This document shows positions 36,770 through 49,099 of a stretch of 64,000 nucleotides of DNA, in pieces. How positions within the stretch are numbered: the stretch's first letter is position 1; the number at the start of each line of letters is the position of its first letter. The stretch comes from Budorcas taxicolor (taxonomy: Eukaryota > Chordata > Mammalia > Artiodactyla > Bovidae), in contig NC_068910.1 of the NCBI RefSeq assembly GCF_023091745.1, forward strand, positions 136,045,170-136,109,169, given 5' to 3'. The notes beneath the pieces were generated by a model. That model was not told the origin of the DNA. It did not search any database and saw only the letters and a program-made list of their open reading frames with translations. The translations under genes were made by a program, and so were the position numbers.

Positions 36770-39700
36770 GAGATATAATTTATATAAAATCAACATTTTT
36801 CAAGTTTAGTGTTTTTGTGGCTTTCACTACATTCACAAGTATTACAATCATCACCATGCTTCAGATCCAAAACATTTTCATCAGCTCCCCCAAACCCCAC
36901 TACCTATTAGCATTCTTTCCCCTCTTCCCTCTCTTCTTAGACCCTGGCAACCCCTACTCTACTTTCTAAGAATTTGTCTGTTCTGTACATTTAAAATAAA
37001 AGAAATATTTAACATGTGGTTATTTCTGTTTGGCTTCTTTACTTAGCTTGTTTCCACAGCTCATCCTTGATTTAGTACATCATCACTTATTATAGCTGAA
37101 TCATATACTCCATTGTATGAATATTCCATATTTTATTTATCTATATTGTTAATTTTATTACTTTTGATACTACTGTAAATAAAACTGTTTTCTTAATTTC
37201 ACGTTCAGATTGTTCAGTGCTGGTATACAGAAACACAACTGTTTCTTATATAGTGACTCTCTGTCCCGCAAATGTGCTGAGTTTGTTTATTATCTTTGAC
37301 TTTTTTAGATCTCATAATACCTTCTGTATATAAGATCATAGAGTCTGCAAATAACATGTATTTTCCTTTTTCCTAACTGCCCAATGTAGAAGCTCCAGTA
37401 CAAGGCTGAATAAAGGTGGCAAGAGTGGACACCCTTGTTCCTGATCTCAGAGGGAAAGCTTTCAGTGTTTTACCATTTAGTATTATTAATACAAAGGCTA
37501 TCAGTTTTTCATAGACACACTTTATCAGGCTGAGAAAGTTTTCTACTATTCCTAATTTGCTTGGTGTTTTTATGATGTAAAGGTGGTGGTTCTGAATCAT
37601 GAGATAGTTTATATCCTTAGCTCTATTAACATGGTGTCTTACTTTGTTCGGCATTCCTATGTTGAACCAGCTATACATTCCTTGGATAAATTCCACTTAT
37701 AATACATAAATCTTTTTTAATGCTGGTGTACAATCCTTTTTTATACTGTTGAATCCATATGGCTATTTTGTTGAGAATTTTTACATATAAATTCATAAGG
37801 GATATTGAGTTTTTTCTTCTTGTGATATCTTTGGTTTGATACAAGAATGAATTGGCCTTGTACAATGAGTTGGGGAGGGTTCTTCACACCTATTCCCTTT
37901 TTTGGGAAGAGTTTGTGCATGACTGGTGTCAATAATTCTTAATACATTTCATAGACTGCACTAGTAAGGCCAGCTGGCAATGGGCTTTTTCCTTTGTGGG
38001 AAGTTTTGATTATCAATTCAACCCTTAACTGTTAGAGATCTATAGTTACAGTTTCTGTTTCTTCTTGAATCAGTTTCAATGGTTTATTTCTTTCTAGAAT
38101 TTATCAGCAATTACACAGTCATGTTCAACTCTTTGCAACCCTACAGACTGTAGCCCACCATGCTCCTCTGTCCATGGGATTCTCTAGGCAAGAATACTGG
38201 AGTAGGTTGCTGTGCTCTCCACCAGGCGATCCTCCGGACCCAAGGATGAACCCAAGTCTCTTGCATCTCCTACACTGGCAGGTGGATTCTTTACCACTAG
38301 CGCCACCCATATACAACTATATATCATGTTTAATCTATATGATAAATGTAAAATGTCCTTTTATTTTTAGTAACAATTTTTGTTTTAAAGTCTACTTTGT
38401 CTGACATTTGTATAGCCACTCTATGTGTTTCCTGGTTACTGTTTGCATAACGTATCTTTTTCAACATTTTATTTTCAACAAAGATTGAATCTAAAGTGTG
38501 TCTGTTGTAGAAAGTATATAGTTGGATCTTTCTTCATCTATCCTGCTAATATCTGTCTTTTAATTGGAGTATATAACACATTTACCTTCAATACATTATT
38601 CAACAGAAAAGATTTATGTCATCCATTTTACTATTTGTTTTCTTCACACCTTATGTCTACTCCTCTATTACTAATGTCTTTGTAAAATAGATATTTTCCA
38701 GTGTACTATTCTAATATCCTTTAAAAATCATATATACACATATGAGTTATTTTCTTAGTGGTTTTGATAGATTATAATTAACACTGTATAACCATTTACT
38801 TTGGATTAACTTAGTTTCAATAATAAATAAAAACTCTGCTCTAATACTCTGTGATACTCTTGTCATATAAATTACATTTTTAAACAATGTGTGTGTGCCC
38901 ATCAACAGATATCTAAAATTATTGCTTTATTTAATCACTGTTTAAATTATACAGGAGGAAAGTGCTACAAACAAAAAATACACTTATGCTGTTTTATATT
39001 TACCTATGTATTTTTAAGTGTTCTTTATTTACTCATATGGATTTAGGTTACTCTCTAATGTCATCTCTTTTTAGTCTGAAGGATTCTCTTTAGTATTTCT
39101 TGGGTTTACTGCCTATAACAGAACTTAAGGAGATTAACTTCCCTTAGGTTTTGTTAACCTAGCACTGGGATTTGTTCTTCATTTTTGAAGGATAGTTTGA
39201 CTGGGTACAAAATCCTTGGACAATGGCTTTTCTCTTTCACAACTGCCTTCTGGCCTCCATGGTTTTTGACAAGAAATTAGTTGTTAATCTTACTGAAGAT
39301 TCCCTGTATGCAGTAAGTCATTTCTCTTTGCTTACAGGGTTCTTTGTCTTTGGATATTTGATTATGATATTAACATATCCGTGGTATGGATCTCTTCAAG
39401 TTTATTCTACTTGTAGTTCACTGAGCTTCTTAGATGTGCACAATGTTTTCATTAAATATGGGAACTTTTTAGCTATTTATTTATTCAAATATTCTTTCTG
39501 TCTCTTTCTCTCCCATCATTCTGACTTTATTATGCATATACTGGGACATTCGATGGCATCCCTGCAAGTCTCTGAGGCTCTGTTAATTTTTAAATTTTTC
39601 TTAATTCTTTTTTCTTTCTGTTCTTTAGCCTAGGTATCTTAATAGACATATCTTCAAAGTTTGTGGATTCTTTTTTTGCCAGGTCAAATCTGCTGTTGAG

Positions 39701-40150
39701 CTTGACAAAGAGGATTTTTTTTTTCCTGATTTCACTTACTGTACTTTTCAACACCAAAATTTGTTTCTTTTTTATAAAAGTTATCTCTTTACTGACATAC
39801 TCTACTTGGTGAGATACTGTTCCTATATTTTCCCTTCATCCTGTAGATATAGTTTCCTTTAGTTCTTCAAACATATTTAAAATATCTCATTTAAAATCTT
39901 TATCTAGTAGTCTAATTTTGGGCTTCCGTCGAGACAGTTTCTACTGATTCTTTTTCCCCTGCATATATTTCCTTGTTTTGTTGAAAACTGGACAATTAAA
40001 AAAATAAATAGCAATTTTGGAAATCAGATCTCCTATCTAGGGCTTGTTATTACTGCTGTTTGTTATGGTAGTCGTTTGGGGACTTTTCTAAATTCTATAA
40101 GGTTTATATTTTGTTATATGCGCCACTGAAGTCTCTGTCTGATTAACAGA
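36770..40150 (-). mobile_element. Ancient L1 block, antisense to window
   Basis: The 3' UTR-like part (36770-37200) is followed by ORF2. Minus-strand translation near 37420-37480 gives LNGKTLKAFPLRSGT, part of the L1 reverse transcriptase. Further L1 pieces continue at 38310-38720 and 39050-40150. A Bov-tA interrupts it at 38116-38310. Frameshifts are frequent. It may be more than one L1 copy. Confidence 0.75.
38116..38310 (-). mobile_element. Bov-tA SINE inside L1
   Basis: This is a minus-strand Bov-tA. The tRNA head ends as cgccaccca rather than the usual gaagcc, so the extreme 5' end is altered. Confidence 0.85.
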
Positions 40151-41297
40151 GTGGTTAGTTAATGATTGGACACAGACTTCCTTAAATACCAGACCCTTTG
40201 TTGAAGGGCTCTGTGTACATGTTGGGTAATGCCTTCAATGATCAGTTAGACAATTGATAATTCTGCCTTAATCGTTACCCACTTCGTGCACAGAGCCCCA
40301 TAATCAGCCAGAAGTGAGAGTTTAGGGCCTTTTCAGGTCTTTCCTGAGTAGGCATACAGTCCAGGACATGTATGTGTCCTCCTAGATTCCAAGGAATAAG
40401 AGCTTTTCAAAGGCCCTATGGAGGTTTCTCCCTAGTTTTTCCTTTTAAGTTTTCAATTAGTCTACTGTCTGCCCCAAATGTTATGCAATGTCTCAGGAAA
40501 CCATAATATGTCTGTAATTATCTTGACACTTAGCCCAGGGGAAAAGGCTTCTGCATTGGTGGAGCTTTGAAGCAGGTCAAATACAGAGAACCTTTAAAAT
40601 AAGGTGTTCCAAGAACCACTAGACAGGTCAAATTATAACAGTTCTTTGGAAAGGAAACTATGAATATTCTACTACCATTTTGCTTTCTTTACTGGCTTAG
40701 GCCACCAGTTTTCACCATAAATTTTGGCTATTTTCCAAGGCTAATATGGTGAGGGAAATAATAATATTTCCCTAATAAGGCAGGGAAATTAAAACTGATA
40801 AAACTCAATAAAAACTCCACAAACCTCACTCTTAGGGAAATTCAGCATTTTTTTTTTCCTTTCCTCTTCTTGAAGAAATACTTCCTGAATTGTTTTAAGT
40901 CTTTGGTTAATTTCCAGAGTTCTAAAAAGCTTATTCTAACAATTCTGGCCACTTTTCTCATTGTTTTTATGGGGGACAGCATTTCTATTGAAGTCTTTTG
41001 AGTCACTTTCCATGACTCTAAAATTTCAGTGCATATCAACTATGTTCTCCTCTATTCTTGGCATCATTGGAAATAATAGTAATACCTCCATTTATATCAT
41101 AGTGGAAAATGTAGTGTTCAACATCTGTAATAAATTCTGATTTCAAAAGCTTCTGTCTTCAACAACATTAAATATATCAAAGGGAATTATTTTATAGAAA
41201 TCATTATTTTCTCACTTCCCAAATAACTTTTTATACTTTTCTCAGTAATATGGGTTATCATTAAGAACATTAATAACAAGGGTATAATAACACAGGA

Positions 41298-41430
41298 GCA
41301 GCAACATCAGTATCTCATGGAAACTCGTTAGAATACATATTTTCAGATCCTACCTAAGTCATACTGCATCAGAAACTCTGGGAATGAAATCCAGGAATTT
41401 GTGTTTTAATAAAGGCTTGGGGTGATCTAT
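41298..41430 (+). repeat. MER5A/B-like hAT remnant
   Basis: The segments gcatcagaaactctggga, ccaggaatttgtgtttt and aaggcttggggtgat match the second half of the small hAT-Charlie MER5 elements. Confidence 0.6.
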
Positions 41431-41859
41431 AGTGAGTTGAAGATTGAAAATAGTTAAATTTTATGTAAAGAGGTACTTAACCAAGTGTCCCATAGTTTTC
41501 TTTTAGTTTTTAGTACATTTTTTCATGTTTTTCTCTTTATCCTAACGTCTTTCCTATTTTTCTTAGGATATTTCCCTACAGAAGTTAGTAACTACTAAAA
41601 ATTTTAAGATTACTGACACGTACTGCCAAACAGAAAGCTGTATGTAACTTATAGTAACATTAGGGCAAGCAAGTGGCTGGGACTGTTGAGACTTTCAGTT
41701 TTAAAACTGCGCCTATAGGGGTTGTCAGACCTGGGGCTTTCAGTGCTGAAACTGGAAAAGTTCTGAGTGAGCCAGGTTGTGTTGGTCGGTCAGTCTAACA
41801 TATTCTAGCTGTGTGTTAGTAACCCACATCAACAGTTTCACATGGAAATTTACAAAACA

Positions 41860-43260
41860 TCTATTTTTGTTTTGAGTTTTTCACACTTAACTCTTAAGCC
41901 AACTGAGAATTTATTTTGACACAAGGTGTGAAGTGAGGCTCTAAGCTAATTTTATTCCACCAAGTAACTAGCTAGTTTGCCCAACATTTATTTTTTTTAA
42001 AAATTCACTCCTTACCACTAATATGAACACTACTGAAAGTCATTTTTAAAATTTGAATTACAGTATAACTTACAAGCAATAAAATGTACAAATTTAAACA
42101 GTTCAGCTGGAAGGACTTTTGACAACTGTATATGCCCATGAAATTACAATCCCAAACATACCTTTTCCACCTACCAACCTAGAAATCTCCATTATGCCTC
42201 TTTATGGTAATCAATACAATTACCAGCAACCACGTTCTGACTTATCAGTATAAATTATGTTGCTTTTTCATGGTTATCTTATAGTCTTATAAAATTATCT
42301 TATAATAACTATATTAATTATAATAGAGTATGTATTTTTGTGGTGCATTCTATATTTACTCAACACAATTTTTTTCAGTGTCATCTGTGTTGCTTGAGTG
42401 TCATTATGAATAAGCTGTTATGAACATTCCTATTATAGTGTTTCTGTAAACAAAAGATTTCTTAGGTAAAATGTGGGTGATAAGGTTAGATGCATGTTTA
42501 ATTTCTTTAAAACTTAGTCAGAAGTTCTTGCAGCAGTTGCATAGTTTTACATATCCACCAGTAATGAATAATAACTGCCCACATTCTTGTCAATGCTTGC
42601 TGCCATCATTTTTTTCCCCTTCTAGTCATTCAACTGGGTAGGATATGCTACTTCACTATGGCTTTAGAAATGTTTTTATTCAGGTACAATTTACATTCAG
42701 TACTCTTTTTTAGTATACAGGTAAAAAGTTTTGACAACTGTGTATATTGTATAGCCACTGCCACAATCAAGATATAGAAAAGTGACATTGTTCCCAAATT
42801 CCTCTAAACCTGCTCATTCACTGTGCTTTTGCATTGCCCTGATGCCTAATGTTAAGTACTGTTCCATGTGTTTATAGGCCATTCATACACCTTGTTTTGT
42901 AAAATATCTGTTTCAGTCTTTTGCTTGTTTTAAAATTTACTCATCTTTCATTGCTTCTTTGTGGGAGATGTTAATATATTCTGGATATGAGTTTTCTGTG
43001 TGATATATGTACTGAGCATATTTTTTCCCTACTGTATGGTTTGCCTACTTGGTTTCTTAAAGACATCTTTTTTTTTTTTTAAACGGTTAGTGTTTAATAC
43101 ATCTTGTCCAAGAAACTGCTGTCTGCCTCAGGGTTGCAAAGATATCCTCCTACTCTTGGTCCTGAGCAGCTCAAAGTACAGAATTGCTGAGGTTGGTTTT
43201 CACAGATCTTCATCTCAAAAGTTCTCTATTCATTGGCAGGTGCCTTGTATTTTGAGATGC
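41860..43260 (-). mobile_element. Ancient L1 3' region, antisense, composite
   Basis: Antisense L1 3' UTR phrases appear twice: about 42050-42650 (gaattacagtataacttac, then tatgaacattcctatt) and again from 42665 (ggtacaatttacattcag, then ttctggatatgag). The order restarts, which points to two L1 pieces or an internal duplication. Confidence 0.6.
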
Positions 43261-44286
43261 TCTGTGTGACTCAGTAATAATTTTCTCTTAATTCTCTATT
43301 GCTTCCAAACCTTTGGTTTACAAGCTCCAAGTTCTTGGTGAAGACCCATGAAAAAGAGAAGGGAGGTAGATACAGACTTGCTCTGTGACTTCTTAGAATT
43401 TTTATCAGTTTGACCAGTCCACTGAGGCCATTACATGTTGGGTAAAGTTTTGGCTGATATCTTCCTGTATCTGTCAAATCCTTCTCTCTCCCCTACCACT
43501 CTCCAAGGAGAAGCTGCCACTGTGTTGTCCATGAAGGGCTACTTACTGTCTGGAAGTCAATTTACCTAGGTTACTTTGAATCGTCAGTTCTCTTGATGAG
43601 TCTAGTTTTTAAAAACTTATCCAGACTGTTTTTGGTTGTTATGATAAGAGTGATGGTCTCTTAAGACACTCAATATTATAACCATGTAACTAAGGTGTGC
43701 TTCTGCTTTAAAATCTGTTCTAATAATCATTATTTTCGGTTAGTATTATGCTATTTTAGTTGCTGTAGCCTGAAACATTTGAGAGCAATTTCCACTTACT
43801 TGCACTGCATACGAATATACTTTCTACAATTGCAGTACCACTGCCTATTTGAAGACTCAAATTTCCAAGAGTTTCATTCAAGTATCAACTAGTTATACCA
43901 AGATCTGAGAACAACTAAAACAAAAAAGAGATGTACTTCTTTTGTAAATGATCAGTCATCACCTTTCTGTCTTGGATTCAGTCTATTTTTAATTATATAG
44001 GATCCTCAGAAGGATCTAAGTATGTGCAAGGAAGGATCAGGTGGCAAGAGGGACTGATCTGAAAATGGCAATTAAAAGATCCAAATTTTGGAATGCTTTT
44101 CCTATCATGTTCTAGGCACATATATTTTTGGCTTGAAGAGTATTTTCTGACGTTTACTTTAAACTGAAGAAATGATTTAAAATAGTTATTAACATTGATC
44201 AGCACTGCTGACTTGGATATAGGTTTTTTCCTATATCTCAGATCCTAAATTTTGGAAGTGTTACCTAAACATTTAATTAAAACAAA

Positions 44287-44400
44287 ATGACACAGCATAA
44301 TATAGTGGTTAAGGGGAGGTATTATTAGCTACTGTGAGCAAATTAAACTCTGTTCTTCAGTTTTCTCATTGGAAAAATGGTTATAAGGATGATGCTCCTG
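44287..44400 (+). repeat. MIR SINE fragment
   Basis: The segments cataatatagtggttaag and cttcagttttctcattggaa, followed by aatggttataaggatg, resemble MIR. Confidence 0.55.
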
Positions 44401-44904
44401 AGTCTACTACAAGCAATATAAGATATTTTCAAAGAATACCACTCACCAATTCAGGCAGCACTGAATACCAACATATAAAGTATTACTGACATTAAGCTCA
44501 CAATGCAAAATTTAGAACATAAGGAAACAAAGCATGTCATCATAAAGTAACATGTATTAGACACCTAAACTTCAGAAAATAGAACTATTATATTATTTAC
44601 AGAATACAGACATATCCCATTTTATTGTGCTTTACATTACTGTATTCACAGGTACTGCATTTAAACAAATTGGAAGTTTGTGGCAACCTTGCTTTCACCA
44701 AGTCTATTGGTGCTATTTTTCCAATAGCATTTGTTCACTTTGTGTCACTTTTGTGTCACTGTCACATTTTAGTAATTCTTGAAATACTTCAAACCCTCCA
44801 CCAGCAAAAAGATTATGACTTTCTGCATATCCAGATGATGGTTAGCATCTTTTAGCAATAAAATAAAATTAAGGTATGGACATTGTTTTTTAGACATAAT
44901 GCTA

Positions 44905-46548
44905 ATCTAACAGACCTAACAGAAGCAGAAGATATTAAGAAGAGGAGGCAAGAATACACAGAAGAACTGTACAAAAAAAGATCTTCACGACCCAGATAAT
45001 CATGATGGTATGATCACTCACCTAGAGCCAGACATCCTGGAATGCAAAGTCAAGTGGGCCTTAGGAAGCATCACTACAAATAAAGCTAGTGGAGGTGATG
45101 GAATTCCAGTTGAGCTATTTCAAATCCTAAAAGATGATGCTGTGGAAGTGCTGCACTCAATATGTCAGCAAATTTGGAAAACTCAGCAGTGGCCACAGGA
45201 CTGGCAAGGTCACTTTTCATGCCAATCCCAAAGAAAGGCAATGCCAAAGAATGCTCAAACTACTGGACAACTGCACTCATCTCACACGCTAGCAAAGTAA
45301 TGTTCAAAATTCTCCAAGCCAGGCTTCAACAGTACGTGAACTGTGAACTTCCAGATGTTCATGCTGGATTTGGAAAAAGCAGAGGAACCAGAGTTCAAAT
45401 TGTCAACATCCCTTCGATCATCAAAAAAGAGAAACAGAGTACAGAAAAACATCTGCTTCTGTTTATTGACTAATGCCAAAGATTTTGACTGTGTGGATCA
45501 CAACAAACTGTGGAAAATTATTTAAGAGATTGCAATACCAGACCACCTGACTTGCCTCTTGAGAAATCTGTATGCAGGTCAAGAAGCAACAATTAGAACT
45601 GGACATGGAACAACAGACTGGTTCCAAATAGGGAAAGGGGTACGTCAAGGCTGTATATTGTCACCCTGCTTATTTAACTTATATGCAAGGTACATCATGA
45701 GAAATGCTGGACTGGAGGAAGCACAAGCTGGAATCAGACTGCAGGGAGAAATATAAATAACCTCAGATATGCAAATGACAGCACTCTTATGGCAGAAAGC
45801 AAAGAAGAACTAAAGAGCCTCTTGATGAAAGTATAAGAGGAGAGTGAAAAAGTTAGCTTAAAGCTCAACATTCAGAAAACTAAGATCATGGCATCCGGTC
45901 CCATCACTTCATGGCAAATAGATGGGGAAACAGTGGGAACAGTGGCAGACTTTATTTTTCTTGGCTCCAACATCACTGCAGATGAACTGCAGCCATGAAA
46001 CTAAAAGACACTTGCTCCTTGGAAGAAAAGTTACGACCAACCTAGATTGCATATTAAAAAGCAGAAACATTACTTTCCCAACAAAGGTCCTTCTAGTCAA
46101 AGCTATGGTTTTTCCAGTAGTCATGTATGGATGTGAGAGTTGGACTATAAAGAAAGCTGAGTGTGGAAGAACTGATGCTTTTGAACTGTGGTGTTGCAGA
46201 AGACTCTTGAGAGTCCCTTGGACTGCAAGGAGATCCAACCAGTTTATTCTAAGAGAAATCAGTCCTGAATATTCATTGGAAGGACTGATGCTGAAAGCTG
46301 AAATTCCAGTACTCTGGCCACCTGATGTGAAGAACCAACTCATTGGAAGAGACCCTGCTGCTGGGAAGGTAGAAGGTGGGAGGAGAAGGGGATGACAGAG
46401 GATGAGATGGTTGGATGGCATCACCGACTCAATGGACATGAGTTTGAGTAAACTCCGGGATTTGGTGAGGGACAGGGAGGCCTGGCGTGCTGCAGTCCAA
46501 GGGTTTGCAAAGAGTTGGATATGACTGAGCCACTGAACTGAACTGAAC
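44905..46548 (+). mobile_element. BovB LINE, longest copy in window (about 1.6 kb)
   Basis: It starts inside the BovB ORF at ctaacagacctaacagaag and includes most of the RT domain, the C-terminal region and the (aactg)n tail. Compared with about 3.2 kb for intact BovB, the 5' half with the endonuclease is missing. It carries many frameshifts and stops and is inactive. Confidence 0.9.
45010..46395 (+). pseudogene. BovB reverse transcriptase remnant
   Basis: RT segments occur in order across frames: KASGGDGIPVELF near 45082, NAKDFDCVDHNKLW near 45473 (RT motif A region), GVRQGCILSPCLFN near 45640 (motif B region), and RYAND near 45766 in place of the RT active site Y-A-D-D. A stop lies just before motif A (FID then a stop at about 45471), and another separates motif B from motif C. 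The C-terminal part continues to about 46395. No functional protein is possible. Confidence 0.85.
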
Positions 46549-47283
46549 AGACTACAATATAACATAATCCTAAGTTTTATATGTATTGGGAAACCAAATA
46601 TTTGTTTGACTTTCTTTACTGCAATATGCTTTATGGTGGTGACCTGGAACTGAATCTGCAGTATCTCTGAGGTATGTCTGTATAAAATAAATTGGTTTAA
46701 AAGAAAAACCTAAAAGAACATAACATAACAAACTTGACACAGATGAAGAAAATTTATGAACTAGAAATCAGATCTGACTGATAATTACCTAATGATAAAA
46801 AATTTGGACTCACCAGGAAGGAAAGTTGATTCTAAAGTTGGATGCATCTAACAGCATAGCTTCAAATATACAAGGAGAAAAATTGCTGCCAGGACAAACT
46901 GTTAGACCTACTTCCATTCACATAAACTTTAAAAGCCGTTTTTAATAATAAAGCAACAACAGACTGAAGCATAAAGAAGATATGAACTATGCAAGTAACA
47001 AAGATGAGTTAACAGACATAGAAAACCTTGCAGTCAACAAACAGAGAATGCATACTTTCTTCAAGTATATTCATAAAGACTGACATATTTTAAGTGCAAT
47101 ACCAAAAGAAAATCTATCATACAGAACATGTTCCCTGTCAACTCTGTAACTCTACATTAAGCTGTAAAATGTTAGAAGAAGACAGCCAAAATACCTTCCA
47201 TATCTTTAGAATATAAAAATTTTTAATAATTAACAGGTCATAGTTAAAATAGTAAAAACATTATTTTGATTAACATATCCTAC

Positions 47284-47440
47284 CGATATAATACGATCTC
47301 CTTTTCTGAGCTCTCCACTAAGATCGGCAGGTCCTCCAGCCAAAATAAAGGAGATAAATATTCCTTCTCCATCTTCACCTCCCACAATGTTGAAACCAAG
47401 GCCTGTTGAACCACGATGAAGAACAACTTTTCTAGGTTCC
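47284..47440 (-). CDS. DLG1: DLG1 exon: N-terminal part of PDZ3
   Basis: This 157-base exon has a tttcag acceptor and a gtagga donor. Its first base completes the Arg codon of REPRKVVLH, and it ends in phase 0 after GDRIIS. It carries the PDZ3 carboxylate-binding loop GLGF, preceded by HRGST and followed by [10 protein letters not shown], then the strand IFISFIL and the [11 protein letters not shown] helix. These are textbook PDZ features. The second half of the domain lies on the next exon, 12.7 kb downstream, so an intron splits the PDZ3 fold between the binding loop and helix B. PDZ3 of DLG-family proteins is known to bind C-terminal ligands and to pack close to the SH3-GK module. Confidence 0.97.
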
Positions 47441-49099
47441 CTGAAAATGAAAAAAATATTGAATACCTTAAAATATATACAGAACTTAACAGTCTATCAA
47501 TGAGAATTCCCCACTGATATATCATATTACCATACTATTAAGAAAATTAGATGAAATTTAAAGGAGTTTTCTAAACTTTGGGGAAAAGAAATTCTTTCTA
47601 AGCCTAGAAATTAAAAAGAAAAATCCTAGTTTTATACAAAAGCTAAAAATCCTTTTAGCAAAATATAAAATTAAAATAAAAAGGTGAAAGCAACGTGAAA
47701 ATTTTAAAAAATGATATAAAGAGCCCACTCAAAAAATAATACTCATGAAAAGTTGATTGTCTAAGAAGTAGTTACTCCATTTCTCACATGTTGAAATAAG
47801 TGGATATCCCTTTGTGTTTAGAGAAAGTACATAGGTCCCCTTTCCAGTCTCAAAGGGATAAACCATGAATGACCTATGCCAGTCACTGTATTTCCACTCT
47901 CCTCTGATAATTTGAGGCTATGACCCTATTTTGGCCTTCGAGAAATAAAGGGAAATTTTACTGTCACTTTCCTAAGATAGACAGACCATAACAAGGACAA
48001 AGCTCATTCTGTAGCCACACAAATCACATTTGTTCCCTTCCTTATCCCAAATTCACCCCCACAAAAGAATGAACTATAAAATCCCATTACTGATTTGGAT
48101 ATATTACAATCATGAAGATGGTTAAAACCAACAGAATCCCAGAGACATCATGGACCTAGGGTTGCTACACAAATGTTAGAAATGCCCATCTCTAGATTTT
48201 TTTATATAAAATAATTAAATATCTTTATTTCTTAAGTCACATCCCTCCAATTCATCTACCCATCTCTGCTTTTCATCTATTTTTCTACATGCATCTCTTG
48301 TGCTCCCTCCAACTCACAATTTAAAATCTCTGAAATCGGGATACATTTTACAACTAATAATGCTGCACATCCGTTGCCAGTTGTACATAACTGTGTGAGA
48401 ACCATTTACATTTTCAGTAAGACTACGAACATTCCAACAGCAGGCTATTTTAGATATGATGAATCACAGAATATCATTTGAGATCAGAATGTCTCATACA
48501 TGGTAAATATTTTAAAAATTTAATCTGCTTTTTAAAAAAATACTGGAGAAAGCTGTTGGTAACAAATGGCTTAAAAGAATATTTCTAAAAATTGAATTTT
48601 AGGGATTCTTTCATATAATGTAGGACTAATCTTAAATATCTGTCTGCTCAAAATTTAAAGTGGTGTTTTCCAGTCACACACAGGTATTTATCAATCAGTT
48701 TTGTCAGTTCACTTCAGGATTAACAAAATCATATTTTCTTGTCAAAATCAGCAAAATTAAACAATATGTTGTTTAGGAAATATACACATATAGACATATA
48801 TGAAAGAAAAAGAGGAATAATAAAATCAAAATTCAGGTAAGAAGTTAACTTGGTGGGGCAGTAGGAGAAGCAGGGTAGGATCAGGGGCACAAGGCCAGTT
48901 TTACTATATTGGTGCTGTCTTATTTCCTTGTTATATTGTGGCCTCATGGTGAGGATACCTATAGTACATTAAAACATATGTAGGAATTATAATGCTGCAT
49001 TAGCAAATAATAATTTAAAAATATCCTGCTGAAATTTACCAGTATTTCCAGAGGAAAATAAATTCTAATTTTTCAAATATCATATGCATATGAAGAGAT

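Larger units (their letters stand above)
44605..46682 (+). mobile_element. Tigger-family DNA transposon split by BovB
   Basis: The left end tacagacatatcccattt and the right end gaggtatgtctgta are inverted, Tigger1-like termini with TA at each outer edge. Left part 44605-44904 and right part 46549-46682 are each recognisable as Tigger1 ends, with agacataatgcta before the break and gactacaatataac after it. The BovB at 44905-46548 sits between them. Without it the element is only about 430 bases, a non-autonomous internally deleted copy. Confidence 0.82.
34576..47283 (-). other. DLG1: DLG1 intron, 12.7 kb, splitting PDZ3
   Basis: It holds an antisense BovB at 35219, an antisense L1 block from about 36.8 to 40.2 kb interrupted by a Bov-tA, a MER5-like piece near 41.3 kb, a second antisense L1 block at about 41.9-43.3 kb, a MIR piece near 44.3 kb, and a Tigger-family element split by a long BovB at 44.6-46.7 kb. 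Confidence 0.75.

Noticed and set aside
39223..39633. A 136-codon hydrophobic plus-strand open frame
   Set aside because: It lies in antisense L1 sequence; the hydrophobic peptide comes from reading T-rich antisense L1 DNA. No promoter, splice or homology support.
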